The notes: generated by a model not told the origin, from the sequence alone. Positions 1 through 9,232 are shown, numbered from the stretch's first letter. The stretch: DNA of 64,000 bases from Streptomyces sp. NBC_00358 (GCF_036099295.1 NZ_CP107976.1:7626001-7690000); one strand, 5' to 3'. Program-made: numbers and translations.

Positions 1-1651
1 GCAGCCGCCGATCACCATGTTCGGCCCGGACTTCCCCTACGCCTACGACGACTTCCTCGCGCACCCCGCGGGCCTCGGGCAGATACCCGCGACCGAGCAC
101 GGCACCGAGGTCGCCGTCATCGGCGGCGGACTGTCCGGCATCGTGGCCGCCTACGAGCTGATGAAGATGGGCCTCAAGCCCGTCGTCTACGAGGCCGACG
201 AGATCGGCGGCCGGCTGCGCACGGTCGGTTTCGAGGGCTGCGACCCCTCGCTGACCGCCGAGATGGGCGCGATGCGTTTCCCGCCCTCCTCCACCGCCCT
301 CCAGCACTACATCGACCTGGTGGGACTTCAGACCCGCCCGTTCCCCAACCCCCTCGCCGAGTCCACGCCTTCGACGGTCGTCGACCTCAAGGGCGAGTCG
401 CACTACGCGACCTCCGTCGACGACCTGCCGCAGGTCTACCGCGACGTCATGAACGCCTGGAACGCCTGCCTGGAGGACGGCGCCGACTTCTCCGACATGA
501 ACCAGGCCATGCGGGAGCGCGACGTTCCGCGCATCCGGGAGATCTGGTCGAAGCTCGTCGAGAAGCTCGACAACCAGACCTTCTACGGCTTCCTCTGCGA
601 GTCGGAGTCCTTCAAGTCCTTCCGGCACCGCGAGATCTTCGGCCAGGTCGGCTTCGGCACCGGCGGCTGGGACACCGACTTCCCGAACTCCATCCTGGAG
701 ATCCTGCGCGTCGTCTACACCGAGGCCGACGACCACCACCGCGGCATCGTCGGCGGCTCCCAGCAGCTTCCGCTGCGGCTGTGGGAGCGCGAGCCGCAGA
801 AGATCGTCCACTGGGCGTACGGCACCTCGCTGTCGACGCTGCACGACGGCGCCCCGCGTCCGGCCGTGACCCGGCTGAACCGCACCGCGGGCAACGGCAT
901 CACGGTGACGGACGCGAACGGTGACATCCGCACGTTCAAGGCGGCGATCTTCACCGCCCAGTCCTGGATGCTGCTCTCCAAGGTCGCCTGCGACGACTCG
1001 CTCTTCCCGATCGACCACTGGACGGCGATCGAGCGCACCCACTACATGGAGAGCTCCAAGCTCTTCGTCCCCGTCGACCGGCCGTTCTGGCTGGACAAGG
1101 ACGAGGAGACGGGTCGTGACGTCATGTCGATGACGCTCACCGACCGCATGACGCGCGGTACCTACCTCCTGGACGAGGGCCCGGACAAGCCCGCCGTCAT
1201 CTGCCTCTCGTACACGTGGTGCGACGACAGCCTCAAGTGGCTGCCGCTGTCCGCGAGCGAGCGGATGGAGGTCATGCTGAAGTCGCTCGGCGAGATCTAC
1301 CCGAAGGTCGACATCAGGAAGCACATCATCGGCAACCCGGTGACCGTGTCCTGGGAGAACGAGCCCTACTTCATGGGCGCGTTCAAGGCCAACCTGCCCG
1401 GCCACTACCGCTACCAGCGCCGCCTGTTCACGCACTTCATGCAGGAGTCGCTGCCCGAGGACAAGCGGGGCATCTTCCTCGCCGGCGACGACATCTCCTG
1501 GACGGCCGGCTGGGCCGAGGGCGCCGTCCAGACCGCGCTGAACGCGGTCTGGGGCGTCATGCACCAGCTCGGCGGGACGACCGACCCGAGCAACCCCGGG
1601 CCCGGCGACGTCTACGACGAGATCGCCCCGGTGGAACTCCCCGAGGACTGA
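1..1651 (+). CDS. Flavin-dependent amine oxidase (5' end outside window)
   Basis: FAD-dependent oxidase of the monoamine oxidase / tryptophan 2-monooxygenase family, expected to deaminate an amine or L-amino acid oxidatively in the cytoplasm. Seen: the Rossmann dinucleotide motif GGGLSG at residues 36-41 counted from the ATG at 17, and a C-terminal FAD contact region (LAGDDISWTAGWAEGAVQ). The reading frame stays open upstream of that ATG to the window edge (Q-P-P-I-T precede it) and no ribosome binding site fits, so the real start probably lies to the left and about 20 residues are missing. The stop is at 1649-1651. The substrate cannot be told from the sequence. It converges on the next gene. 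Confidence 0.85.
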   Translation, partial: QPPITMFGPDFPYAYDDFLAHPAGLGQIPATEHGTEVAVIGGGLSGIVAAYELMKMGLKPVVYEADEIGGRLRTVGFEGCDPSLTAEMGAMRFPPSSTALQHYIDLVGLQTRPFPNPLAESTPSTVVDLKGESHYATSVDDLPQVYRDVMNAWNACLEDGADFSDMNQAMRERDVPRIREIWSKLVEKLDNQTFYGFLCESESFKSFRHREIFGQVGFGTGGWDTDFPNSILEILRVVYTEADDHHRGIVGGSQQLPLRLWEREPQKIVHWAYGTSLSTLHDGAPRPAVTRLNRTAGNGITVTDANGDIRTFKAAIFTAQSWMLLSKVACDDSLFPIDHWTAIERTHYMESSKLFVPVDRPFWLDKDEETGRDVMSMTLTDRMTRGTYLLDEGPDKPAVICLSYTWCDDSLKWLPLSASERMEVMLKSLGEIYPKVDIRKHIIGNPVTVSWENEPYFMGAFKANLPGHYRYQRRLFTHFMQESLPEDKRGIFLAGDDISWTAGWAEGAVQTALNAVWGVMHQLGGTTDPSNPGPGDVYDEIAPVELPED

Positions 1652-1695
1652 TCCTTCCCCGCGGGGCGCGGGGCGCGGGGCGCGCGGCGTGCGGG

Positions 1696-2625
1696 TCAGA
1701 CCCCGGCCGCCCGCGCCGCCTCGTACACCTCGGCGGCCACGTCCTTCAGTTCCTGGGCGTCCCGCACCGAGCTCTGGAGGTCGAAGAAGATCTCGCCGAG
1801 ACCGAGCTCGGCGTGGGCGACCAGATCCTCGACGATCTGTTCGACGCTGCCCTGGAAGGGCTGGCGGTCCCCGCCCTCGTACCCCTTCGCCGTGTACTGC
1901 GGGTTGGTCCGCAACACCGTGCGCAGCGGCTCGGTGCGCCCGCGCTCGGCGGCCAGGTCCTGCAACTGGGTCCACTGCGCGGCCAGTTGTTCCACGCCCA
2001 TGCCGATCGGCATCCATCCGTCGGCGTGGTCGACGAGCCGGCGCCGCGCCCTTCCGGTGTTGGCGGCGAGCAGGATCGGGATCGGCCGGGCCGGCTTGGG
2101 GCCGACCGCGGCCGACGCGATCTTCGTGAGCCTGCCGTCGTGGACCACCGGGTCGGGACCCCAGACCGCGCGGCACACCTCGATCACCTCGTCGAGGACC
2201 TGGCCGCGCTCCTCGAAGGGCCGTGCGGACGCCGCCGCGTACTCGTCGAGCGACCAGCCCGTGCCGAGGCCCGCCACGACACGGCCGCCGCTCGCGGCGT
2301 CGAGCGAGGCGAGCGCCTTGGCGAGCTGGAAGGGCACGTGCAGCGGGGCCACCAGGACACTGGTGCCGAGCTCGGCGCGTTCGGTGGCCGCGGCCGCGAG
2401 GGTCAAGGTCACCAGCGGGTCGGCGACCCCGCGGTACGCCTCCGGCCAGGCAAGTCCCTCGATGCCGTACAGCCCCTGCGTCGGAGGATCGGGGAACAGG
2501 GCCCGCTCGAAGACCCAGAGGCTCTCGTACCCGATGGATTCGGCGGCGCGCGCCACGTCGGGCACGTCCCGTCCGAGGTCGTACTGCTTCATCTGCGGGA
2601 GGGTGAGGCCGAGTCGGGTCGTCAT
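1696..2625 (-). CDS. LLM-class F420-dependent oxidoreductase
   Basis: A 309-aa luciferase-like (TIM-barrel) oxidoreductase of the kind that uses reduced coenzyme F420 in actinobacteria. Seen: the N-terminal strand MTTRLGLTLPQ, a typical ARAAESIGYESLWVFER helix, the region GGRVVAGLGTGWSLDEY, and the PILLAANTGRARRRLVDHADGWMP core. The open frame extends further upstream, but the ATG at 2625 is preceded by AAGGAGT at good spacing and begins the conserved fold, so I start there. The substrate is unknown. It lies in the same orientation as the upstream DUF5995 gene with a 92-bp gap. Confidence 0.85.
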   Translation of the reverse strand: MTTRLGLTLPQMKQYDLGRDVPDVARAAESIGYESLWVFERALFPDPPTQGLYGIEGLAWPEAYRGVADPLVTLTLAAAATERAELGTSVLVAPLHVPFQLAKALASLDAASGGRVVAGLGTGWSLDEYAAASARPFEERGQVLDEVIEVCRAVWGPDPVVHDGRLTKIASAAVGPKPARPIPILLAANTGRARRRLVDHADGWMPIGMGVEQLAAQWTQLQDLAAERGRTEPLRTVLRTNPQYTAKGYEGGDRQPFQGSVEQIVEDLVAHAELGLGEIFFDLQSSVRDAQELKDVAAEVYEAARAAGV

Positions 2626-2717
2626 ACCCGTGTACTCCTTCGCGTCAGAGTGTGCCGACCGATCAACGTACAGTGGCCGCCCCCGGCTTTCGGCGAGGAC
2701 CGCACCGCGTGGCCGGA

Positions 2718-3392
2718 TCAGTCCGGCAGGGGAGTGAGCAGCATCCGGCCGACCAGGCCCACCGCCGCGTCGAGGCGCCCGGCGAACTCCTCGGCCAGAT
2801 CCGGGAGTCCGCGCAGCGCCCACAGGGCACGCGCCGCCGCCCAGGTCGCCTCGCGCGCCCGCTCCAGACTCCACGAGCCGAGCAGATGGGTGAGCGGATC
2901 GGCGATCTGGAGCAGGTCGGGGCCCGGCATCAGTTCTTCGCGGATGTGTTCCTCCAGCGAGACGAGGAGGTCGCCCACACGGTCGAACTCGTCCTCAAGG
3001 TCCACCGGTTCGCAGTCGAGCGTACGACAGGTGTCCACCACGGCGAGCGCGAGATCGTGCCCGATGTGCGCGTTGATGCCCGCGATCGCGAACTGCAGCG
3101 GGCGTACCCCCGGATGGCGGCGGAAGCGCAGCAGCGGCCGCCAGCAGGCGGGTGCGCGCCCCTCCTCGGCCACCGCCAGATAGCGCTCCGCGAACCGTAC
3201 GTCCAGCGTGATCGCGGTCCGGTGGTCCGGGAAGACCCCCGCGTCCAGACGCCGGTCGAACTCCTCGGTGACGGTGAGGTAGACGCGGTTGAAGACGGCG
3301 AGCCCGTCCCGCCCGGGGAGCTCCGCGGCCAGGGCGCGCATACGGGAGACGACCGTGTCAACGGGAGTGGTGAACTGTGCCGACTGCGCCAT
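2718..3392 (-). CDS. DUF5995 family protein
   Basis: A 224-aa soluble, helix-rich protein that I recognise as the DUF5995 family, common in Streptomyces and without assigned function. Visible marks are the N-terminal VVSRMRALAAELPGRDGLAVFNRVYLTVTEEF segment (split here by family-typical charged residues), the central FAIAGINAHIGHDLALAVVD helix with conserved His residues, and an acidic stretch DLEDEFDRVGD. The conserved histidines suggest a metal site, which is inference only. It is divergent from the GH6 gene across about 100 bp. Confidence 0.75.
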   Translation of the reverse strand: MAQSAQFTTPVDTVVSRMRALAAELPGRDGLAVFNRVYLTVTEEFDRRLDAGVFPDHRTAITLDVRFAERYLAVAEEGRAPACWRPLLRFRRHPGVRPLQFAIAGINAHIGHDLALAVVDTCRTLDCEPVDLEDEFDRVGDLLVSLEEHIREELMPGPDLLQIADPLTHLLGSWSLERAREATWAAARALWALRGLPDLAEEFAGRLDAAVGLVGRMLLTPLPD

Positions 3393-3492
3393 GGGGGCAG
3401 CGTCCCAGTCCTAGGGTGGCCGACGTGCCGCCGGGCCGAAGGCTTCCCCAGAACGGGGGAACGCGGCCGGGCGGGAGTGGGGGGAACCGTAC

Positions 3493-4668
3493 GTGTCAGG
3501 TCTACGTGCCCAGCGGCCGGTCCGGCGCGGGACCGAACGCGACCGGTCCGCCGCGCGCGGTGTCATGGTCACCGTGGCCTCGGTCGTGGTGGCGGTCGGC
3601 AGCGCGACGGGGGTGGTGTCCGCGCTCGACGGCGGGCGGCCGGCCGAGGACGCCACCTCCCTGGTGACCCCCTCGCCCCGCCTCGGCCCGTCGCCCGGAG
3701 GGACCGCACCCTCGCGCGCCTCGGCCGTGCCGTCGGGGCCGGCCTCCCCGAGGCCGTCCGCCGACCCCTCGCCGAGCGTGCGGCCGTCACGGACCGCGGC
3801 GGCCCCCGCTCTCCTCTACCGTCATCCCGACTCCCAGGTGCGCGACTGGGTCGACACCCACCCGGGTGACGCCCGGCGCGCGGTCATCGCGTCCCGGATC
3901 GCCGACCGGCCCGCCGCGGTGTGGTTCGCGGACTTCACGCCGTCCACCATCAGCGGGCGGGTCCGGGCCGTGACGTCGGCCGCAGCCGCGCGGGGCCGGG
4001 TGCCCGTCCTCGTCCCGTACGCCATCCCGCAACGCGACTGCGGCGGCGCCTCGGAGGGCGGGGCGCCCGACCTCGCCGCGTACGACGGCTGGATCGACGG
4101 GATCGCGGCGGGGCTCGGTTCCGGCGAGGTCGTCGTCGTCCTGGAGCCGGATTCGGTCGCCGAGTCCGACTGCCTCGGCGAGGCCGCGCGGGCCGACCGC
4201 TTCGCCTCGCTGGCCCGCGCGGGCCGTGTCCTGAAGGCGGCGAACCCCAGGGCCCGGGTGTACTACGACGCGGGCAACTCCGACTGGAACCCGCCCGGCC
4301 GGCAGGCCGCGCTGCTCCGCCGGGCGGGCGCGGCCTCACCCGCCTCCTCCGACGGCGTCTTCACCAACGTCTCCAACTTCAACCGGACGAGTGACGAGAT
4401 CACGTACGCCCGCCGGGTGCTGTCCGCGCTCGGCGGGCCGGCGGGCCTCGGCGCCGTCATCGACACCAGCCGCAACGGCAGCGGTCCGGCCGCCGGCGGC
4501 GCGTGGTGCGATCCGCCGGGCCGCAGGATCGGGGAGGCGCCGACCCTGAGCACGGGGGAGGCCGGGATCGACGCCTATCTGTGGGTGAAGCCGCCGGGCG
4601 AGTCGGACGGCTGCCGGGGCGCGGCCGGGACCTTCTCGGCGGAGTACGCCTACGAACTGGCGCGCTGA
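3493..4668 (+). CDS. Glycoside hydrolase family 6 (cellulase-type)
   Basis: Secreted or membrane-anchored 391-aa beta-1,4-glucanase/cellobiohydrolase of family GH6, which hydrolyses cellulose with inversion. Residues 24-46 form a hydrophobic export or anchor segment, 55-105 are a Pro/Ser-rich linker, and about 110-391 are the catalytic domain. The two family aspartates are present: D182 in IPQRDCGG and D220 (general acid) in VVVLEPDS. The substrate-tunnel signatures WCDPPGR and YLWVKPPGESDG are also intact. The start is GTG at 3493. No carbohydrate-binding module is seen. The 3' end overlaps the convergent permease gene by 19 bp. Confidence 0.85.
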   Translation: MSGLRAQRPVRRGTERDRSAARGVMVTVASVVVAVGSATGVVSALDGGRPAEDATSLVTPSPRLGPSPGGTAPSRASAVPSGPASPRPSADPSPSVRPSRTAAAPALLYRHPDSQVRDWVDTHPGDARRAVIASRIADRPAAVWFADFTPSTISGRVRAVTSAAAARGRVPVLVPYAIPQRDCGGASEGGAPDLAAYDGWIDGIAAGLGSGEVVVVLEPDSVAESDCLGEAARADRFASLARAGRVLKAANPRARVYYDAGNSDWNPPGRQAALLRRAGAASPASSDGVFTNVSNFNRTSDEITYARRVLSALGGPAGLGAVIDTSRNGSGPAAGGAWCDPPGRRIGEAPTLSTGEAGIDAYLWVKPPGESDGCRGAAGTFSAEYAYELAR

Positions 4669-6041
4669 TCCCCGGGGTCGTCGTACGCGGACGTCCCGGC
4701 GTCGAGCAGCGGTTCCTGCTTGAGGTGGGCCGGGGCCATCGCCCGCAGCGCGTGGTAGCCGGTGATCACGACGATGGTGCCGAGCGCGATGCCGTTCAGC
4801 GAGAAGTTGTCGGTGAACTTCAGGGTGACACCGCCGATGCCGATGATGATGCCCGCGGCGGCCGGCACCAGGTTCAGCGGATTGCGCAGGTCCACCCGGG
4901 CGTTGAGCCAGATCTGGGCGCCGAGCAGGCCGATCATGCCGTACAGGATGACGGTGATGCCGCCGAGGACGCCGCCCGGGATCGCCGCGACCACGGCGCC
5001 GAACTTGGGGCACACGCCGAAGAGGAGGGCGAAGCCGGCGGCGGCCCAGTAGGCGGCCGTGGAGTAGACCCGGGTCGCGGCCATCACGCCGATGTTCTCG
5101 GAGTACGTGGTGTTGGGCGGGCCGCCGACCGCGGTGGAGAGCATGGAGGCGGCGCCGTCCGCGGAGATCGCGGTGCCCAGCTTGTCGTCGAGCGGGTCGC
5201 CGGTCATCTCGCCGACGGCCTTGACGTGCCCGGCGTTCTCGGCGACCAGGGCGATGACGACGGGCAGCGCGACGAGGATCGCCGACCACTGGAACGCCGG
5301 TCCGTGGAAGGACGGCAGCCCGATCCAGTCGGCCTTCTCCACGGCGGAGAGGTTCAGGCGCCAGTGGTCGGTGACCTTGCCGCTCGCGTCCGGCGAGTGG
5401 ATCCGGCCGAAGACCCGGTCGAAGACCCAGGAGATCACGTAGCCGAAGACCAGCCCGAGGAAGATCGCGATGCGTGACCAGAAGCCGCGCAGGCACACCA
5501 CGGCCGCTCCGGTGACCAGCATCGTGAGCAGGGCCGTCCACTGGTCCTGCGGCCAGTAGGTGGACGCGGTCACCGGCGCCAGGTTGAAGCCGATGAGCAT
5601 GACCACCGCGCCGGTCACGATCGGCGGCATCGCGGCATGGATGATCCGAGCCCCGAACCGCTGGACGGCGAGCCCGACCAGGAACAGCGCGACCCCGACC
5701 ACGAAGCACGCGCCGGTCACCGTCGCGCTGGTGCCGCCCTGCGCGCGGATCACGGCCGCGACGCCGACGAAGGAGAGCGAGCAGCCGAGGTAACTGGGCA
5801 CCCGGCCGCGGGTGGAGAGCAGGAAGATGACCGTCGCGACACCGGACATCATGATCGCGAGGTTGGGATCGAGTCCCATCAGGACGGGTGCCACGAAGGA
5901 CGCCCCGAACATGGCCACCACGTGCTGGGCGCCGAGCCCGAAGGTCCGGGGCCAGGAGAGGCGTTCGTCGGGGCGGACGACCGCTCCCGGGGCGGGGGTC
6001 CGCCCGTCGCCGTGCAGTTTCCAGCGCACACCGAGGTCCAT
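4650..6041 (-). CDS. NCS2 uracil/xanthine permease
   Basis: A 463-aa nucleobase:cation symporter-2 family permease with about 12-14 membrane segments, importing uracil or xanthine with protons. Characteristic family segments are AQHVVAMFGASFVAPVLMG near the N terminus and the signature region FALVAENAGHVKAVGEMTG (here VIALVAENAGHVKAVGEMTG), with GGPPNTTYSENIGV following. The start at 6041 (MDLGVRWKLHGDG) is preferred over an in-frame ATG at 6089, because it begins the conserved N terminus and has AGAGAAAG upstream. It is divergent from the alginate-lyase-like gene and overlaps the convergent GH6 gene by 19 bp. Confidence 0.87.
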   Translation of the reverse strand: MDLGVRWKLHGDGRTPAPGAVVRPDERLSWPRTFGLGAQHVVAMFGASFVAPVLMGLDPNLAIMMSGVATVIFLLSTRGRVPSYLGCSLSFVGVAAVIRAQGGTSATVTGACFVVGVALFLVGLAVQRFGARIIHAAMPPIVTGAVVMLIGFNLAPVTASTYWPQDQWTALLTMLVTGAAVVCLRGFWSRIAIFLGLVFGYVISWVFDRVFGRIHSPDASGKVTDHWRLNLSAVEKADWIGLPSFHGPAFQWSAILVALPVVIALVAENAGHVKAVGEMTGDPLDDKLGTAISADGAASMLSTAVGGPPNTTYSENIGVMAATRVYSTAAYWAAAGFALLFGVCPKFGAVVAAIPGGVLGGITVILYGMIGLLGAQIWLNARVDLRNPLNLVPAAAGIIIGIGGVTLKFTDNFSLNGIALGTIVVITGYHALRAMAPAHLKQEPLLDAGTSAYDDPGDQRASS

Positions 6042-6126
6042 GTGTGGATTCGCTTTCTCTGTACGTGAATCTGTCCGGACCATTGTCACGGTTGAACAGC
6101 CGCCCTACGCTCACACGGTCCTACTC

Positions 6127-6141
6127 ATGAACATCGTTCAT
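6127..6141. promoter_or_regulatory. Perfect inverted repeat, candidate operator
   Basis: The sequence ATGAACATCGTTCAT is a perfect inverted repeat with 6-bp arms and a 3-bp centre. It lies 21 bp before the GTG start of the alginate-lyase-like gene and about 85 bp before the divergent permease. Its shape resembles operators of IclR-family sugar-acid regulators such as KdgR (TGAAAC-N3-GTTTCA). That similarity is an inference. Confidence 0.5.
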
Positions 6142-6161
6142 ATGTCTGATCGGAGTGTTCC

Positions 6162-7502
6162 GTGAGTGCACGATCCAGACTGGGCGTGGCGTTCGCGGCG
6201 GCCACCGTCGCCCTCGCCTCCGTCCTCGTTCCGTCGGCGTCCGCCCGTACCGCCCCGGTGGCCGTCGCTCCGGCGCCGCCTCGCGCCGCGTCCCTCCTCG
6301 CCCCGGCGTCGTCGCCCCGCGCCGCGTCCGGGGTCCCGGGGACCGTGGTCCTCGACGGCGGCCGGCTCCGGCGGACCCGCGTCCGCCTGGACCACGGGGA
6401 CCGCCGACTCGCCCGACCGCTGCGGGAGTTGACGGCCCGCGCCGACAACTGGCTGGACCAGGGCCCCTGGACGGTCGTCGACAAGCCGAAGCCCGCCCCC
6501 GGCGGCGATGTTCACGACTACCTCAGCCAGGCCCCGTACTGGTGGCCCTCGCGGCCGGCCACCGCCGACAACCCCTGGGGCTGCCCCTACGTCCAGCGAG
6601 ACGGGCAGCGCAACCCCGAGGTGGACACCGGCACCGACCGCCAGGACGTCGAGAAGGTCTTCGACTCGACGTACGACCTCGCGCTCGCCTGGTACTACAC
6701 CGGCAGGAAGCGGTACGCGGAAAAGGCCTCCGAGGTCCTGCGCACCTGGTTCCTGGACCCGGCCACGAGGATGAACCCGAACCTGGACCACGGCCAGTTC
6801 ATCCCCTGCAAGTACGACGGACGGGCCATCGGCGTCATCGACTTCTCGCAGTCGTACACGAGCGTCCTCGACGCGATCGCCGTCCTGGACACCGGCGCCC
6901 CCGGCTGGTCCCGGCGCGACCGGGCGGCGATGCTCGACTGGAACACCGGTTTCCGCGACTGGCTGACGGACAGCGCCTTCGGCAAGGAGGAGGGAGCCGC
7001 CGCGAACAACCACGGCACCTTCTACGACCTGCAGCTCGCCGCCCTCGCGTACGCCACCGGCGACCTGGCCCTCGCCCGGCGGACCGTGCTCGCCGCGCGC
7101 GCCCTGCGCATCGACCCGCAGATCGCCGCCGACGGAAGCCAGCCCCAGGAACTGGCCCGCACCCGCAGCTGGCACTACTCCACCTTCGACCTGGTCGCCC
7201 ACACCCGGCTCGCGGCCATCGGCCGGCATGTCGGCGTGGACCTCTGGTCGTACCAAGGGCCGGACGGCCAGAGCCTGTTCAAGGCGGTCGACTACCTGCT
7301 GCCCGCGGCGACGGGCGCGGAGCCGTGGAACCGTCCCGAGCTGGAGTTCCACCGGTTCGCGGCGAGCGACGTCGTGCACGCGGCGGCCGACGCCGGGGAC
7401 CGGGCGGCGCGGGCCGCCGTGCCGGGGCTCGAAGCACCGCCCGGCGGCGATCTGTGGGAACTGCGGCCGGCCGCCGAGCAGCTCGACTCGATCACCGGCT
7501 GA
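6162..7502 (+). CDS. Secreted alginate lyase family protein
   Basis: A 446-aa secreted protein with the alpha/alpha-toroid alginate lyase fold (Pfam Alginate_lyase type). Residues 1-28 are a signal peptide ending near SASARTA, followed by a low-complexity Ala/Pro stretch to about residue 60. Family marks seen are DYLSQAPYWWPSRP, ADNPWGCPYVQRDG, the catalytic-cleft segment EEGAAANNHGTFYDLQLAAL with conserved Asn-Asn-His, and RTRSWHYSTFDLVA. Related proteins degrade uronic-acid polysaccharides or have unknown substrates, so the sugar is not certain. The start is GTG at 6162 with CGGAGTG upstream. The palindrome just upstream suggests specific repression. Confidence 0.8.
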   Translation: MSARSRLGVAFAAATVALASVLVPSASARTAPVAVAPAPPRAASLLAPASSPRAASGVPGTVVLDGGRLRRTRVRLDHGDRRLARPLRELTARADNWLDQGPWTVVDKPKPAPGGDVHDYLSQAPYWWPSRPATADNPWGCPYVQRDGQRNPEVDTGTDRQDVEKVFDSTYDLALAWYYTGRKRYAEKASEVLRTWFLDPATRMNPNLDHGQFIPCKYDGRAIGVIDFSQSYTSVLDAIAVLDTGAPGWSRRDRAAMLDWNTGFRDWLTDSAFGKEEGAAANNHGTFYDLQLAALAYATGDLALARRTVLAARALRIDPQIAADGSQPQELARTRSWHYSTFDLVAHTRLAAIGRHVGVDLWSYQGPDGQSLFKAVDYLLPAATGAEPWNRPELEFHRFAASDVVHAAADAGDRAARAAVPGLEAPPGGDLWELRPAAEQLDSITG

Positions 7503-7602
7503 TCCCTCCCGGAGAGGGCTCCTGAGCGTTTGCTTAGGATGGGGGTGGCGTTTCAGCCACGCTTGTCCCGTCCGCACGCCTTACGTCCCAGGAGCCCCGC
7601 CC

Positions 7603-8061
7603 GTGACCGCCGAAGCCCCCGTCGCCCCCGCCCTCCCGTACGGACGGCTCCTGCCCGTCACCGTCCACTTCGACGACCTCGACGCGCTCGGCCTGCTGCA
7701 CAACGCCCGCTACCCGCTCATGGTCGAGCGCGCCTGGACCACGCTGTGGAACGAGCGCGGCTTCGGCTTCGAGGGGGACTGGGAGGCGGCGGGCGACTCG
7801 TGCAACGCCGTCAAGGAACTGCGGATCACCTATGAGGCACCGGTCAGCCGCCCCGGCGCGTACGCCGTCCACCTGTGGCTGGAACGGCTCGGGAACACCG
7901 GACTCACGTACGGTTTCCGCTTCTGCTCCCTCGACGGTGCGGTCACCTACGCGCACGGAACCAGGGTGCTCGTCCGGCTCGACGCCGGGACGCTGCGCCC
8001 GACGCCGTGGAGCGACCGGTTCAGGGCCGTGGGCCAGGAACTGCTGCGGTCGCGGGACTGA
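7603..8061 (+). CDS. Hotdog-fold acyl-CoA thioesterase
   Basis: A 152-aa 4HBT-type thioesterase expected to hydrolyse acyl-CoA thioesters. The family core is visible: VHFDDLDALGLLHNARYPLMVERAW contains the catalytic Asp and the following HN-R motif, and the rest shows the alternating strands of a single hotdog domain (LRITYEAPVSRPG, LVRLDAG). The GTG start at 7603 follows AGGAG by a normal distance. The open frame extends further upstream into non-conserved sequence, which I exclude. Its 3' end overlaps the convergent MFS gene by 41 bp. Confidence 0.82.
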   Translation: MTAEAPVAPALPYGRLLPVTVHFDDLDALGLLHNARYPLMVERAWTTLWNERGFGFEGDWEAAGDSCNAVKELRITYEAPVSRPGAYAVHLWLERLGNTGLTYGFRFCSLDGAVTYAHGTRVLVRLDAGTLRPTPWSDRFRAVGQELLRSRD

Positions 8062-9232
8062 CCTTCGGACGGTTGCGGTCCCCCGCGCGCAGCACACCCG
8101 CGAGCGCGGTGAGCCCGAACGCCAGGACCGTGACCAGCCCGAACGACACCATCAGGCTCGTCGCCTGGGCCACCGACCCGATCAGGCTCGGCGCGATCAG
8201 CCCCGACGTGTACGTGATGGTCGCGACGCCCGCGATGGCCTGACTGGGGTTCGGGCCGCTGCGTCCGGCCGCCGCGAAGCAGAGCGGGACGACGACCGCG
8301 ATACCGAGGCCGAGCAGCGCGAAACCGCACATCGCCACCGCCGGATGCTCCGCGACGACGATCAGCAGTCCGCCGAGCACGGCCAGCACACCACCCGCCC
8401 GCACGGTGCGTACGGCGCCGAATCGGTTCACCACCGAGTCGCCGACCAGCCGGGCCACCGCCATGGTCAGCATGAAGCCGGTGGTCGAGGCGGCGGCGAG
8501 ACCGGCCGAGGTGTCCAACTGGTCGCGCAGGTAGACCGCCGACCAGTCCAGGCTCGCGCCCTCCGCGAACACCGCGCAGAAGCCGACCGTGCCGATGAGT
8601 AGCGCCGACCGGGGCGGCAGCGCGAAACGCGGCGGCGGCTCCTCGTCCTCGGCGGGCCGCAGATCGAGCACCCAGCGACAGGCGGCGAGACCGACGAGCG
8701 TGAGGGTCGCCGCGGCCAGAACGTGGTGCAGGCGCGCGTCCGTCCCCAGTTGGGCGGCGAGCGTGCCGGCCGCGGCGCCGATCAGGGCGCCGGCGCTCCA
8801 CATGCCGTGCAGCCCGGACATGATCGACTTGTCGAGCCGGTTCTCGACCTCGACACCCAGCGCGTTCATGGCGACATCCGCCATCCCCGCCGTGGCGCCG
8901 TAGACGAACATCGCGATGCACAGGGTGAGCAGGTTCGGCGCGAGGGACGGCAGGACCAGCGCCAGCGTCCACAGGGCCATGAGCCCGCGCAGCGCCGTAC
9001 GGCTGCCGAAGCGGTGGGTGATCCGGCCGGCCAGCGGCATCGAGCAGGACGCGCCGAGCGCGGTGAAGGCGAGGGCGAACCCGAGCTGCCCCGCGCTGAC
9101 CGACGCATGGTCCTGGATCCACGGCACGCGAGTCGCGAAGGACCCGGTGACGGCGCCGTGCACGGCGAACACGGCCGCCACGGCGTACCGGGCGCGCTTC
9201 ACCTCGCGCTGGTCGTAGACCACTTCACTCAT
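8021..9232 (-). CDS. MFS transporter, divergent from ROK regulator
   Basis: A 403-aa major facilitator with 12 predicted membrane segments. The amphipathic N terminus KRARYAVAAVFAVHGAVTGSF leads into TM1, and the loop 2-3 signature appears as GRITHRFGSRTALRG. It resembles the YbjJ/YfcJ-like exporters; the substrate is unknown. The ATG at 9232 has the strong ribosome binding site GGGGCAGGAG. It shares its upstream region with the divergent ROK repressor gene, and a perfect 8-bp inverted repeat lies between them, so it is probably the repressor's target. Confidence 0.82.
   Translation of the reverse strand: MSEVVYDQREVKRARYAVAAVFAVHGAVTGSFATRVPWIQDHASVSAGQLGFALAFTALGASCSMPLAGRITHRFGSRTALRGLMALWTLALVLPSLAPNLLTLCIAMFVYGATAGMADVAMNALGVEVENRLDKSIMSGLHGMWSAGALIGAAAGTLAAQLGTDARLHHVLAAATLTLVGLAACRWVLDLRPAEDEEPPPRFALPPRSALLIGTVGFCAVFAEGASLDWSAVYLRDQLDTSAGLAAASTTGFMLTMAVARLVGDSVVNRFGAVRTVRAGGVLAVLGGLLIVVAEHPAVAMCGFALLGLGIAVVVPLCFAAAGRSGPNPSQAIAGVATITYTSGLIAPSLIGSVAQATSLMVSFGLVTVLAFGLTALAGVLRAGDRNRPKVSPATAAVPGPRP

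Noticed and set aside
1652..1695. GGGGCGC repeats after the amine oxidase as a terminator
   Set aside because: It is a simple GC-rich repeat run; no stable stem stands out beyond what the composition gives.
1216..3183. A 655-codon plus-strand open frame across the amine oxidase end and the F420 oxidoreductase
   Set aside because: The translation is Arg/Gly low-complexity, crosses two well-supported genes, and lacks a ribosome binding site.
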